DNA of 64,000 nt from an uncultured Ectothiorhodospiraceae bacterium (GCA_937141935.1 CAKZQS010000040.1:1-64000); one strand, 5' to 3'. Shown: positions 23,507 to 32,523, numbered from the stretch's first letter. Notes: a model not told the origin generated them from the letters alone. Program-made: numbers and translations.

Positions 23507-25102
23507 CTAGGCGTCCTCGCCGGGAAGCAATTCGGCCAGGGCGCGGCGCAGCTGCGTGGCATTGAGCGGCTTGACCAGGTGGCGATCAAAGCCCGCGCGG
23601 GCGCTGCGCTCGCGATCCTGCGGCAGGCCGTAGCCCGTCAGCGCAATCAGCGGCAACTCGCTGTGATCCTGCTCGCCGTCGCCACGCAGGCGCAGCGCGA
23701 AGTCATAGCCGCTCATGTCCGGCAGGCCCACATCGCAAAGCACGGCCTCGAAGCGCTCGCGGGCGATCAGGCCCAGGGCCTCGCGGGCGCTCGCGGCCAC
23801 CCGCACCGTGTGGCCCTCGCCCTGCAGCAGGTGCCGCAGGACGAGCCTTTCGTCGGCGTTGTCCTCGACCAGCAGCAGGTGGTGGCTGTTGCTGTGGGGG
23901 CCGCTGGGCAGATCCTCAACCGACTCCTGCGGTGGTTCGCTCAGCGGCAGGTGCATCTCGAACATGCTGCCCTGGCCGAGCCCCGCGCTGCTGGCGCGGA
24001 TGCGGCCCCCGTGCAGCGTCACGATGCCCTCGCACAGCGCCAGGCCCAGCCCCAAGCCCCCGCTGCTGCGGGCCAGGTCCTGCGGGCCCTGCTGGAAGGG
24101 CTGGAAAATTCTCTCCAGCAGCTCGGGCGCGATGCCGATGCCGCTATCGCGCACTTGTATACAGGCCTCACCCGCGGCGCTGCTGAGTTCCACGTGGATG
24201 TCACCCGGCGGCGGCGTGAATTTCAGCGCATTGCCGAGCAGGTTGTCGAAGACCTGCGTCAGCCGGACCGGGTCGCCACGCACCCATACCGGCTCGGCGC
24301 CCAGCTGCGCGTGCAGGCGCACGGGGGCCTTGCTGTCTTCGATGCCGCGGTCGCGCAGCACCGCGTCGAGCGTGTGCCGCAGATCCAGCGTCTCTTCGCT
24401 CAAAAAGATCTTGCCGCGGGCCACACGCGAGACTTCCAGCAAGCCGTCGATCAGCCGCGTCATCTGGTTGACCTGGCGGTCGAGGACCTGGCTGATCTGG
24501 TCGAAGATGCGCGGGTCCTTGCGCGCCTGCGGCATCAACTGGGCGACGCCGGAGATCGCGGCCAGCGGGTTGCGCAGCTCATGGCCCAGCATGGCCAGGA
24601 ACTCGTCCTTGCGCCGGTCGGCCTCGCGCAGGCGCTCCTCGGTTTCCAGCCGCTCGGTAATGTCGGTGTTGGTGCCGAACCAGCGCAGGATCGCGCCGTC
24701 GGCGTTGCGCACCGGCACGGCGCGCGACAGGAACCAGCGGTACTCGCCTTGCGCGCTGCGCAAGGGGAAGGTGTCTTCCCAGATCTCGCCGGCCGCGAAG
24801 CAGCGGGCGATCTTCTCGGTGACCCGCTCGACGTGCTCGGGGTGGTGGCAGCGCTTCCAGCCCCAGCCTTCGGCATCGGCGAGCGTGGTGCCGGTGTATT
24901 CGTACCAGCGCCGGTTGTACCAAAAGATGTGCCCATCGCTGTCGGCCATCCAGGCCAGTTGCGCGATGTTGTCGGCGAGCGAGCGAAAGCGTTCCTCGCT
25001 CTGCTCGGCCAGGCGCTGCAGCTCGCCCTCAATGGCGGCGAGTACCGATTGCTGGCTCAAGGCTGCCTCGGCCGCCTGCGGCTGCGGCGCCCCGGGAAGC
25101 AT
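23507..25102 (-). CDS. PAS hybrid histidine kinase/response regulator
   Basis: A 531-residue soluble sensor kinase. In order: a short coiled N-terminus, a PAS domain with PAC tail (about residues 40-155; WMADSDGHIFWYNRRW, FGTNTDITER), a HisKA domain with phospho-acceptor His in MLGHELRNPLAA, an ATPase domain (N-box DNLLGNALKFT, G-boxes DSGIGI and GGLGLGLAL), and a C-terminal receiver with LVEDNADE, aspartate in CDVGLPDMSG and the conserved Lys in HLVKPLN. There are no membrane segments, so it senses a cytosolic signal or a flavin/heme-bound PAS ligand. ATG at 25102 preferred over a TTG at 25156, which would overlap the DUF3096 gene. No separate output regulator lies nearby. Confidence 0.92.
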   Translation of the reverse strand: MLPGAPQPQAAEAALSQQSVLAAIEGELQRLAEQSEERFRSLADNIAQLAWMADSDGHIFWYNRRWYEYTGTTLADAEGWGWKRCHHPEHVERVTEKIARCFAAGEIWEDTFPLRSAQGEYRWFLSRAVPVRNADGAILRWFGTNTDITERLETEERLREADRRKDEFLAMLGHELRNPLAAISGVAQLMPQARKDPRIFDQISQVLDRQVNQMTRLIDGLLEVSRVARGKIFLSEETLDLRHTLDAVLRDRGIEDSKAPVRLHAQLGAEPVWVRGDPVRLTQVFDNLLGNALKFTPPPGDIHVELSSAAGEACIQVRDSGIGIAPELLERIFQPFQQGPQDLARSSGGLGLGLALCEGIVTLHGGRIRASSAGLGQGSMFEMHLPLSEPPQESVEDLPSGPHSNSHHLLLVEDNADERLVLRHLLQGEGHTVRVAASAREALGLIARERFEAVLCDVGLPDMSGYDFALRLRGDGEQDHSELPLIALTGYGLPQDRERSARAGFDRHLVKPLNATQLRRALAELLPGEDA

Positions 25103-25118
25103 GGGAAGCCTGCTGGGA

Positions 25119-25265
25119 TCAGCTGAAGGTAATGTCGAAGAGGCCGATGACGCCAACCAGGATCAGGTAGCCAGCCACGATGTAATTGAGAAGGCGCGGG
25201 ACGATCAGGATGGCGATGCCGGCGGCCAGCGACAGCAGCGGGGCCAGTTCAAGGTGCAGGGTCAT
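25119..25265 (-). CDS. DUF3096 small membrane protein
   Basis: A 48-residue protein made of two hydrophobic stretches (LAPLLSLAAGIAILIVPRLLNYIVAGYLILVGVIGLF) with the PRLLNYIVA turn typical of DUF3096 proteins. It lies 16 bases before the kinase start and in the same direction, so they may be co-transcribed. Family function unknown. Confidence 0.8.
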   Translation of the reverse strand: MTLHLELAPLLSLAAGIAILIVPRLLNYIVAGYLILVGVIGLFDITFS

Positions 25266-25423
25266 GGGGGGCTCCAGGCAGGGCAGGGGCGCCGCGGTGC
25301 GGCAAGGGATGCACGCACTGTCGCGCGCCTCCGGGGTGGGCGTCAAGACGTTGACGTCCGCCGGGCCGGCTAGAATCGGCAACATTCGACGCGGGATACC
25401 GCGACCCTAGGCCTGGAGGATAC

Positions 25424-27229
25424 GTGAGCCTGAAGTTCAACCGCCGCGAGCTCGATTTTCTGCTCTATGAGTTTCTCGATACCGAGGCGCTGTGCGCGCA
25501 GCCGCGCTATGCCGCGCACGACCGCGAAACCTTCGATGCCATCGTCGACAGCGCGCTGGCCGTGGCCGGCGAGACCTTCGCCAACCACGCCGCCGAGATC
25601 GACGCGCAGGAGCCGGAATTTGTCGACGGCCGCGTGCGGATGCTGCCTGCCGTCAAGCAGGGGCTGGATGCCTTCGTCGACAACGGCTTCATGGGCGTGG
25701 GTTTCGCCGAAGCCGATGGCGGCCTGCAACTGCCCTACACGATCTCGCAGGCGCTGAACTGGGTCTTCACCGCCGCCAACACCGGCACCTCCGGCTATGC
25801 CTTCTTGACGATGGCCGCCGCCAACCTGCTCAGTGCCCATGGCAGCGAGGAACAAAAGGCGCGCTACATGCGGCCGATGATTGCCGGCCGCTACTTCGGC
25901 ACGATGTGCTTGTCGGAGCCGCACGCGGGCTCGTCCCTGGGCGATATTCGCACCCGCGCCGAGCCGTGCGCGGACGGCAGCTATGCGCTGTCCGGCACCA
26001 AGATGTGGATCTCCGGCGGTGAGCACGAGCTGGCCGACAACATCGTGCACCTGGTGCTGGCCAAGATTCCCGGCAGCCCGCCGGGCACCAAGGGCATCTC
26101 GCTGTTCCTGGTGCCCAAGTACCGGCTGGATGCGCAGGGCGAGCCGGCCGACTTCAACCATGTCGTGCTGGCCGGGCTGAACCACAAGATGGGCTACCGC
26201 GGCACCGTGAACACGCTGCTGAACTTCGGCGAGGGCGGCGAATGCCGCGGCTGGCTGGTGGGCGAGGTCAACCAGGGCCTGGCCTGCATGTTCCACATGA
26301 TGAACGAGGCCCGCATCGGCGTCGGGCTGAATGCGGCGATCCACGGCTATGCCGGCTACCTGCACTCGCTGGACTATGCCCGCGAGCGCCCGCAGGGGCG
26401 GCCCACCGGCCAGCGCGACCCCGCATCGCCGCAGGTGCCGATCATCGAGCATGCCGACGTCAAGCGTATGCTGCTGCTGCAAAAGGTTTACAGCGAGGGC
26501 GCGCTGGCGCTGGGGCTGTACGGTGCGGCGCTGGTCGACCAGCAGCACACCTCGGATGAGGCCGATGTCCGCGCCGAGATCGGGCTGGAGCTGGAAATTC
26601 TGACGCCGATCATCAAGGCCTGGTCGGCGCACTTCGCCTTGCAGGCCAATTACTGGGGCCAGCAGATACTCGGCGGCTATGGCTACACCCGCGACTACCC
26701 GCTGGAGAGGATTTACCGCGACAACCGCCTGAACCCCATCCACGAGGGCACCAATGGCATCCAGTCGCTGGACCTGCTGGGCCGCAAGGTCGTGGCGCAG
26801 CGCGGTGCCGCCTTCCAGCTCCTGATCCGCCGCATGCAGGCCAGCGTGGAGGCGGCCAGCGCGGACGCCGAATTGGCGCCCCATGCGCAGGCGCTGGCCG
26901 CGGCCATCGAGGTGGTCACCGGCACCACGACCAAGCTCGGCATGGCCGCGGCGCAGGGCGAGGTCGAGCGCTTCTTGGCGAATTCCTGGGAATACCTGGA
27001 GATGCTGGGCCACACCGTCATCGCCTGGGTATGGCTGCGCCAGGCCCAGACGGCCCAGCGCGGCCTGGCGCGCAGCGATTGCTCCGCCGAAGCCCGGGCC
27101 CACTATGCCGGCAAGCTCGCCGCCTGCCGCTATTTCTACCGCTGGGAGCTGCCCAAGATCCGCCGTCAGGCCGAGCTGCTGAGCGCGCTGGACGACAGCG
27201 TGCTGCAAATGCCCGCCGAGGGCTTCTAA
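25424..27229 (+). CDS. Acyl-CoA dehydrogenase, DmdC-like long form
   Basis: A 601-residue FAD-dependent acyl-CoA dehydrogenase of the long subfamily that includes 3-methylmercaptopropionyl-CoA dehydrogenase (DmdC). Visible are an extra N-terminal helical region (FNRRELDFLLYEFLD), the FAD-binding CLSEPHAGSSLGDI and ISGGEH segments, HKMGYRGT, the flavin/catalytic-region stretch GGYGYTRDYPLERIYRDNR with HEGTNGIQ, and a C-terminal extension of about 130 residues. GGAGG precedes the GTG start. Members oxidise varied medium or long acyl-CoAs, so a dimethylsulfoniopropionate role is only one option and no other dmd gene is in the window. Monocistronic by spacing. Confidence 0.9.
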   Translation: MSLKFNRRELDFLLYEFLDTEALCAQPRYAAHDRETFDAIVDSALAVAGETFANHAAEIDAQEPEFVDGRVRMLPAVKQGLDAFVDNGFMGVGFAEADGGLQLPYTISQALNWVFTAANTGTSGYAFLTMAAANLLSAHGSEEQKARYMRPMIAGRYFGTMCLSEPHAGSSLGDIRTRAEPCADGSYALSGTKMWISGGEHELADNIVHLVLAKIPGSPPGTKGISLFLVPKYRLDAQGEPADFNHVVLAGLNHKMGYRGTVNTLLNFGEGGECRGWLVGEVNQGLACMFHMMNEARIGVGLNAAIHGYAGYLHSLDYARERPQGRPTGQRDPASPQVPIIEHADVKRMLLLQKVYSEGALALGLYGAALVDQQHTSDEADVRAEIGLELEILTPIIKAWSAHFALQANYWGQQILGGYGYTRDYPLERIYRDNRLNPIHEGTNGIQSLDLLGRKVVAQRGAAFQLLIRRMQASVEAASADAELAPHAQALAAAIEVVTGTTTKLGMAAAQGEVERFLANSWEYLEMLGHTVIAWVWLRQAQTAQRGLARSDCSAEARAHYAGKLAACRYFYRWELPKIRRQAELLSALDDSVLQMPAEGF

Positions 27230-27727
27230 GGGCCGCCTACGCGCGGCAGGGAAATCGGCAGGGGGCCCAAGGCCCCCCGCCGCGGCGCCCCGGCCGGATT
27301 GGCGGCGGCCGGGGCGCCCAATGCGCTCCGTGCCCGGAGCCATTGAGGACCCACGAATATCGAAAAGCGGCTCCAGCCTGCGCGTGCGCCGGCCGGATGT
27401 CTGTGCCAACGCGCACAGGGCGGGGCCGCGCAGGTGCGCCGCCGTCATCGCGATGTCATTGCCGCCGAATAGTCTGCGGCCGGATCGAAGGCGGGCGCAG
27501 CACGAGGGCGCGCGCGCCGCACCCTCGCTGGAGCTTCAATGACCCCGCCACGCCTCGCCAGGCCACTGCTGGCCGCGCCCGCCTTGCCGCAGGCGCCGAC
27601 TGATTGCCCTTCCGTCCACGCCCTGGCGTGCCACCGCGCGGCAGGGCCCGCGCCCGGTCGCGCGGGGCCTGCGACGGGCGGTGGCCCAGTCCGCCGAAGC
27701 CGGTCGGCGCTGTCCAGGGCGACCCGG
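27230..27727. other. Intergenic region with strong hairpins
   Basis: About 500 bases between the acyl-CoA dehydrogenase and the chosen start of the glycerophosphodiesterase. It holds two GC hairpins just after the dehydrogenase stop. The frame of the phosphodiesterase stays open back to an ATG at 27539, but that 63-codon stretch is Ala/Arg/Pro-rich and would bury the signal peptide, so I treat it as untranslated. Nothing else is recognisable. Confidence 0.5.
27261..27318 (+). terminator. Twin stem-loops downstream of acyl-CoA dehydrogenase
   Basis: First stem: gggggcc/ggccccc (27261-27267 with 27271-27277, three-base loop). Second stem: a perfect 13-base-pair pairing of 27284-27296 with 27306-27318, nine-base loop. 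Neither is followed by a T-run, so termination would be factor-assisted or the stems protect the 3' end. Confidence 0.5.
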
Positions 27728-28954
27728 ATGCGCGCCCTGGCCGCCTTGTTGCCCCTGTTGGCGTTGGCCCCGCCCCTGGGCGCCCAGGTCCCGGAGATTC
27801 CGCCCGCGGAGGCGCCCTGCGCCGAATCGCCGGAGCCGGCGCGCTGGCTCGATGGCGGCACGCCGGATGTCGGGCGCGCGGTACCGCTGGTCTCCTCGCA
27901 CCGGGGCGCGCTGACCCTGGCGCCGGAGAACACCATCTATGCCTACCGCTACGCCTTCGCCTACGAGGTTGCGCTGATCGAAGTCGACGTGCGGCAGACC
28001 CTGGACGGGCGCTTCGTCGGCTTTCACGACCAGAGCATCGATGCCAAGACGGACGGCGAGGGCACCATCGAGGAGCGCAGCTACGCGGAGGTGCGGGCGC
28101 TGAACGCAGCGGACTACGAGCCCTGGATCGGCAGCGTGTACGACCCCGCGCAGATCGTGTCGCTGGAGGAGGTGCTGGAGCTGGCCGCCGAACTGGGCCA
28201 TGGCATCGAGTTCGACAACAAGTCGGTGACCGACTACGTCGGTTTCGCCGCGCTGGTCAATCAGTACCCCGAGGTGCTCAAGCGTTCGATCATCAACCTG
28301 CCGCCGCCGCTGTCGCTGCTGGTCCGGGCACTGATTCCCGAGGCACGCTTCATCTACAACACGCGCGGCGACGAGACGCCGGCCGAACTCTTTCTGGAGT
28401 CGGAAGTGGCCAGCGTCTTCGGTTCGCGGCTCGATGAATACTCGGCCGAAAAGATCGCGGCGATCCACGACGGGTGCGGTCTGGTGATGCCGCATTCCTA
28501 TGACGAGGGCGGGGAGGGCGAGGCCGCCGAAATCCTGCGCGCCCGCGACATGGGCGCCGATGGGGTGCAGACCAACCAGCCGGCGCTGGCCCGGGCGCTG
28601 CTCGCGGGGCCGGTGCCCACGCGGCTGCTGGCCGAGGCCCCCAACCGCATTTGCCTGGTGAATGCGAATAACGGCATGGGGCTCAGTGAAAAGCCGTTGC
28701 GCCTGCTTAGCCATCAGGGCGAGTTCACGCTGCGCACGGCGCTGGCCGGTTGCGCGCAGTGGCCGGCGGACGGTGCGCCGGATCAGGTCATCTTCGACGG
28801 CGATGCCTCCGCCGCGGCGGCTCAGTGGGGGCCGGACGGGAGCCGGGCCGCGCCCATCGGCCGCGGCGGCAGCCCGGGCTTGCTGAGCCTGACGATTCTG
28901 CTGCTGTGGGGCTCGGCGCGGTTGCGCCTAGTCCGCGTCTTGCGCCGGGTTTGA
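27728..28954 (+). CDS. Secreted glycerophosphodiester phosphodiesterase with GlyGly-CTERM-like tail
   Basis: A 408-residue GDPD-family enzyme that hydrolyses glycerophosphodiesters to glycerol-3-phosphate and an alcohol. ATG at 27728 gives a clean signal peptide (MRALAALLPLLALAPPLGAQV). The TIM-barrel motifs are SSHRG, APENT, EVDVRQTLDG and GFHDQSID, with the catalytic His pair in SSHRG and GFHD. The C-terminus is RGGSPGLLSLTILLLWGSARLR plus a short basic tail: Gly-Gly, a hydrophobic helix and arginines, the layout of GlyGly-CTERM sorting signals, though with eight extra residues. The last 27 bases overlap the convergent mrpG gene. Its role is likely phosphate and glycerol scavenging. Confidence 0.87.
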   Translation: MRALAALLPLLALAPPLGAQVPEIPPAEAPCAESPEPARWLDGGTPDVGRAVPLVSSHRGALTLAPENTIYAYRYAFAYEVALIEVDVRQTLDGRFVGFHDQSIDAKTDGEGTIEERSYAEVRALNAADYEPWIGSVYDPAQIVSLEEVLELAAELGHGIEFDNKSVTDYVGFAALVNQYPEVLKRSIINLPPPLSLLVRALIPEARFIYNTRGDETPAELFLESEVASVFGSRLDEYSAEKIAAIHDGCGLVMPHSYDEGGEGEAAEILRARDMGADGVQTNQPALARALLAGPVPTRLLAEAPNRICLVNANNGMGLSEKPLRLLSHQGEFTLRTALAGCAQWPADGAPDQVIFDGDASAAAAQWGPDGSRAAPIGRGGSPGLLSLTILLLWGSARLRLVRVLRRV

Positions 28955-29338
28955 TACGGCGTCGGTCAGCGGCGCGTCTGGCTGCGTGTAACCCTGCAGG
29001 CGCTTGGTCTGCTCGCCGTACTGCCCGGTGAGGTCGTCCTGGATGGTGCGATCCCACAGCGGCACGCCGGCCAGGTAGCCCGCGCGGCCGAGCAAGTGGG
29101 CGGCCAGTGGGGCGGTGAAAAACAGAAAGACCAGCCCGGTCACCGCGCGCACGGCGATTTCCAGCCGGCCGGCTTCGAGCATGATGGCCAACAGGACCAG
29201 GCCGGCGCCCAGCGTGCCGGCCTTGGTGGCCGCATGCATGCGCAGGTACAGATCCGGCAGCCGCACCAGGCCGATGCCGGCAATCAGCGAAAAGCCGGCG
29301 CCAATCAAAATCAGCACGCCCCCGATCAAATCAATCAT
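28928..29338 (-). CDS. mrpG: Na+/H+ antiporter subunit MrpG
   Basis: A 136-residue membrane subunit with three helices and the family core IGLVRLPDLYLRMHAATKAGTLG. ATG at 29338 overlaps mrpF by eight bases. The C-terminal 45 residues are a polar cytoplasmic extension. Last gene of the mrpABCDEFG operon; its 3' end overlaps the convergent phosphodiesterase gene. Confidence 0.93.
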   Translation of the reverse strand: MIDLIGGVLILIGAGFSLIAGIGLVRLPDLYLRMHAATKAGTLGAGLVLLAIMLEAGRLEIAVRAVTGLVFLFFTAPLAAHLLGRAGYLAGVPLWDRTIQDDLTGQYGEQTKRLQGYTQPDAPLTDAVSNPAQDAD

Positions 29339-29729
29339 TGCGCGAGCCTCCGGGCTCATTGGGCTCATCGTCGGTCCGGGTCAGCAGCGGCTCCGGGCCG
29401 CCGGGCGCCGGAGGCCCGGCCGGGGCGCTCGCGACGCCTTCGCGGCCCTGCGCGCCGCGGTAGATGTAGCGGGCGAAGGCGGCGGTGGCCAGAAAACCGA
29501 CCAGCGCCAGGGCGATGGCCACATCCAGGTAGGCGTATTCCTCGGTGGCCACGGCCACGATGCCGATGAAGCCGATGCCCAGCAACGCCAGCATGTCCAG
29601 CGCCACGACGCGATCGGCCAGGCTGGGCCCGCGCATCAGCCGGTACACGGTGAGCCCGGCGCTGATCAGCATCGCCACCAGGGCAATGGAGACGGCCACG
29701 TCCAGAAACTGCGCGCCGAATTCCTGCAT
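29331..29729 (-). CDS. mrpF: Na+/H+ antiporter subunit MrpF
   Basis: A 132-residue subunit with three helices and the conserved RGPSLADRVVALDMLA segment between the first two. The tail after residue 95 is Gly/Pro-rich and longer than in many MrpF proteins. It overlaps mrpE by one base and mrpG by eight. Confidence 0.93.
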   Translation of the reverse strand: MQEFGAQFLDVAVSIALVAMLISAGLTVYRLMRGPSLADRVVALDMLALLGIGFIGIVAVATEEYAYLDVAIALALVGFLATAAFARYIYRGAQGREGVASAPAGPPAPGGPEPLLTRTDDEPNEPGGSRND

Positions 29730-30199
29730 CAGGCAAAGGCCTCCCGAATCGCGCGCTCGAAACCGGACTTGATCTCGTCGCGAAGGTGCTGCGGGTCGTC
29801 CACGTGCATGGCGTGCACATAGAGCGTCGTGCGGTCGGCGGACACGTCCACGCTGAGCGTGCCCGGCGTCAGGCTGATCAGGTTGGCCAGCAGCAGGATC
29901 TCCACGTCACTTTGCAGGTCCAGCGGCACGGCGATGATGGCCGGACGGAAGATCATGCGCGGCCGCAAGGTGTCACGGGCCACGCGAAAGGCCGACAGGC
30001 ACAGCTCCACCAGGAACAGCCCGGCCAGCATCAGCAGCTTGCGCGGGCGGTTGAAATCGCGGCGCTTGAAGCGGTGCCGTACCAGCCACAGCGACACGAA
30101 ACCCAGCACAAAACCGAACAGCAGGTTGCCGGGGGAGAAGCTCGCGGTGACCGCCGCCCAGACCAGCGCCAGCACCAGGTTGGTGAACAGCAGATTCAC
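29729..30199 (-). CDS. mrpE: Na+/H+ antiporter subunit MrpE
   Basis: A 156-residue subunit with N-terminal membrane helices (LVLALVWAAVTASFSPGNLLFGFVLG) and a cytoplasmic domain carrying LLANLISLTPGTLSVDV, the family hallmark. It overlaps mrpD by four bases. Confidence 0.93.
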   Translation of the reverse strand: MNLLFTNLVLALVWAAVTASFSPGNLLFGFVLGFVSLWLVRHRFKRRDFNRPRKLLMLAGLFLVELCLSAFRVARDTLRPRMIFRPAIIAVPLDLQSDVEILLLANLISLTPGTLSVDVSADRTTLYVHAMHVDDPQHLRDEIKSGFERAIREAFA

Positions 30200-31734
30200 G
30201 GTCGCAGCTCCGCGGTGCCGAGCACCGCATCGAAATAGGGCCCAGGCGCCCGCAGCTCCGACGCCGCACGCAGCGCCACCTCGACCACCGGCGCCGCATA
30301 CAGGCCCAGCAGCAGTGTCAGCAGCACCAGCGCGCCCAGGGCGTAGCGCAGATGCCGCCCGCCGCCGGCCAGGGCGGCCGAAGCGCCCGGCGCCGGACTG
30401 GCGGGCGTGGCCGCGGATTCGGCCTCACGCCAGAACACCAGCGCGAAGCTGCGCCCCACGGTCAGCAGCAGCAGAAAGCCCGACAGCAGCACGGCCACCA
30501 CCAGCATGTGCGCGCCGGCGTCCAGGCCGGCCTGCACCAGGTAGACCTTGGGCCAGAAGCCGGCCAGCGGCGGCACCCCGGCCAGCGACAGGCCGGCGAG
30601 CAGGAAGGCCACGGCCAGCCAGGGCACGCCCTTGTACAGCCCGGACAACTGCTCGATGTCGGCGCTGCCGGCGCTGCGCACCACCAGGCCGGCGGCCATG
30701 AACAGCGCCGCCGAGATGATGATCGAGTGCACGATGTAGAAGATGGCCGCGAGCAGGGCCGCCTCGCTGCCGATGGCCAGCCCGGCCACCATCACGCCGA
30801 CGCCGCTGACCACGGTATAGGACACCAGCCGGCGCAGGTCCACCTCGGCCAGCGCGCCCAGCGCGCCGAGCAGCATCGTCGCCGCGGCCGCCCAGGCCAT
30901 CGCCTCGCGGGTCAGGGCGAAGCCCTCGGGGAAGACCGTCGTGAACACGCGGATCAGCGCATAGACGCCGACCTTGGTCAGCAGCGCGGCGAACAGGGCC
31001 GATACCGCCGGCAGGGGCGTGTGGTAGGCCGCCGGCAGCCAGAAATACAGCGGGAACAAGGCCGCCTTCATGCCCAGCGAAACCAGGAACAGCAGCGCGA
31101 TGGATTCCAGCGCCGCGCCCGGCGGCAGCTGCGCCACCTTGGCGGCCAGGTCGGCCATGTTCAGCGTGCCGGTCAGGCCGTAGAGCAGGCCGATGGCGAT
31201 CAGCAGCAGCGTGGTCGCCAACAGGTTCAACACCGCGTACTTGACGGCGCCATCGATCTGCTCGCGCCGTCCGCCGAGCACGATCAGCCCGAAGGAGGAG
31301 ATCAGCGTGACCTCGAACCACACGTAGAGGTTGAAGATGTCGCTGGTCAAGAAGGCCCCGGCCACGCCGGTCATCAGCGCCAGCACCAGCGGGAACAGGC
31401 CGCCGCTGCGTTGTTCCGGTGTGCTGTCGGCCCAGGCATAGACCGCGATGGCCAACGCGACCAGCGTGGCGATGAGCGTCAGGCCCGCGCCCAGCGTGTC
31501 GGCCGCCAGCGCGATGCCAAAAGGCGCCGCCCAGCCGCCCATCGACATCGCCAGCGGCCCCTGCGCCCAGACCTGCACGAACAGCGCCAGGGCGGCCACG
31601 AACTGCGCCAGCAGGCCGGCAAAGCCGATCAGCGTCTGGGTGCGCTCGCGGCCCCAGGCCACGACGGCCAGCGCCGAGGCGAGCACCGGCAGCAGGATCG
31701 GCCAGACCAGCAGCCAGCCCGTCATCTCAGACAT
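30196..31734 (-). CDS. mrpD: Na+/H+ antiporter subunit MrpD
   Basis: A 512-residue polytopic subunit homologous to NuoN/NuoM-type proton channels of complex I. Key family residues appear in NLYVWFEV (the glutamate), the MKAALFPLYFWLPAAYHTPLPAVSALFAALLTKVGVYAL block with its lysines, and the late GVPPLAGFWPK lysine. ATG at 31734 overlaps mrpC by eight bases; ATG at 31725 is an alternative. It forms one of two antiporter-like modules of the complex. Confidence 0.94.
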   Translation of the reverse strand: MSEMTGWLLVWPILLPVLASALAVVAWGRERTQTLIGFAGLLAQFVAALALFVQVWAQGPLAMSMGGWAAPFGIALAADTLGAGLTLIATLVALAIAVYAWADSTPEQRSGGLFPLVLALMTGVAGAFLTSDIFNLYVWFEVTLISSFGLIVLGGRREQIDGAVKYAVLNLLATTLLLIAIGLLYGLTGTLNMADLAAKVAQLPPGAALESIALLFLVSLGMKAALFPLYFWLPAAYHTPLPAVSALFAALLTKVGVYALIRVFTTVFPEGFALTREAMAWAAAATMLLGALGALAEVDLRRLVSYTVVSGVGVMVAGLAIGSEAALLAAIFYIVHSIIISAALFMAAGLVVRSAGSADIEQLSGLYKGVPWLAVAFLLAGLSLAGVPPLAGFWPKVYLVQAGLDAGAHMLVVAVLLSGFLLLLTVGRSFALVFWREAESAATPASPAPGASAALAGGGRHLRYALGALVLLTLLLGLYAAPVVEVALRAASELRAPGPYFDAVLGTAELRP

Positions 31735-32110
31735 CCCGGCCTCGCAGTCGCGCGGCGCGCGGCGCGGGCTCGGCCACACGCATGGCCTCGGTGTCCACGG
31801 TGTGCAGGCTGCGGTGGGCGCGGTAGGTCAGCACCAGCACGAAGGCAAACAGCGAAAAGCTGATGACGATCGCGGTCAGGATCAAGGCCTGCGGCAGCGG
31901 GTTGGCGATGCCGGCCTCGGCCACCTTCATGCCCTCGGCGATCAGCGGCGGGTTTTCGCGGGTCAGCCGGCCGGCCACGAAGATCAGCAGGTGGGTGGCG
32001 TTGCTCAGCACGAACAGGCCCATCACCAGCCGGATCAGCGAGCCCGACAGCAGCAGGAACACGCTGATGGCGAACAGTGCGCCCACGACGATGGCGATCA
32101 GCGGTTCCAT
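31727..32110 (-). CDS. mrpC: Na+/H+ antiporter subunit MrpC
   Basis: A 127-residue NuoK-like subunit with three helices; GLFVLSNATHLLIFV and DPLPQ-type NPLPQALILTAIVI are the family motifs. ATG at 32110 shares a base with the mrpB stop. The C-terminal 25 residues are polar and Arg-rich. Confidence 0.94.
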   Translation of the reverse strand: MEPLIAIVVGALFAISVFLLLSGSLIRLVMGLFVLSNATHLLIFVAGRLTRENPPLIAEGMKVAEAGIANPLPQALILTAIVISFSLFAFVLVLTYRAHRSLHTVDTEAMRVAEPAPRAARLRGRDV

Positions 32111-32523
32111 CAGGTCTCGTCCTCCAGGCCGATGATGATCGCCAGGATGGCGCCGACCACGACCAGGTAGACGCCGATATCGAACAGCACCACCGTCGAC
32201 AGGTACTTCAGCTCCGGGTTGAAGGCGGGGAACCACCACTGGCCCGTGAGGAAGGCGTCGCCGAAGAGCAGCGAGGCTAGGCCGGAGGCGCCGGCAATCA
32301 GCAGGCCGATGCCGGCCAGCGCGATGGGTGAGAGCACCAGCGCGCGCCGGGTCGCCGCAGCGCCCTCGGCCAGCGTGTAGGTGGCGAAGGCCGAGGCCCC
32401 GATCAGCCCGCCAATGAAGCCGCCGCCGGGTTCGTTATGCCCGCGCAGCAGCACATAGATCGAAAACAGTACCGTCAGGCCCACCAGGAAGGGACTGGCC
32501 GTGCGCAGGATGATCGAATTCAC
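32110..32523 (-). CDS. mrpB: Na+/H+ antiporter subunit MrpB
   Basis: A 137-residue subunit with four helices and the signature [16 protein letters not shown] near residue 26, then [16 protein letters not shown]. It overlaps mrpA by four bases. Confidence 0.94.
   Translation of the reverse strand: MNSIILRTASPFLVGLTVLFSIYVLLRGHNEPGGGFIGGLIGASAFATYTLAEGAAATRRALVLSPIALAGIGLLIAGASGLASLLFGDAFLTGQWWFPAFNPELKYLSTVVLFDIGVYLVVVGAILAIIIGLEDET

Noticed and set aside
27539-27727. Upstream start for the glycerophosphodiesterase
   Set aside because: It would put 63 low-complexity residues before a clean signal peptide; the ATG at 27728 gives export directly.
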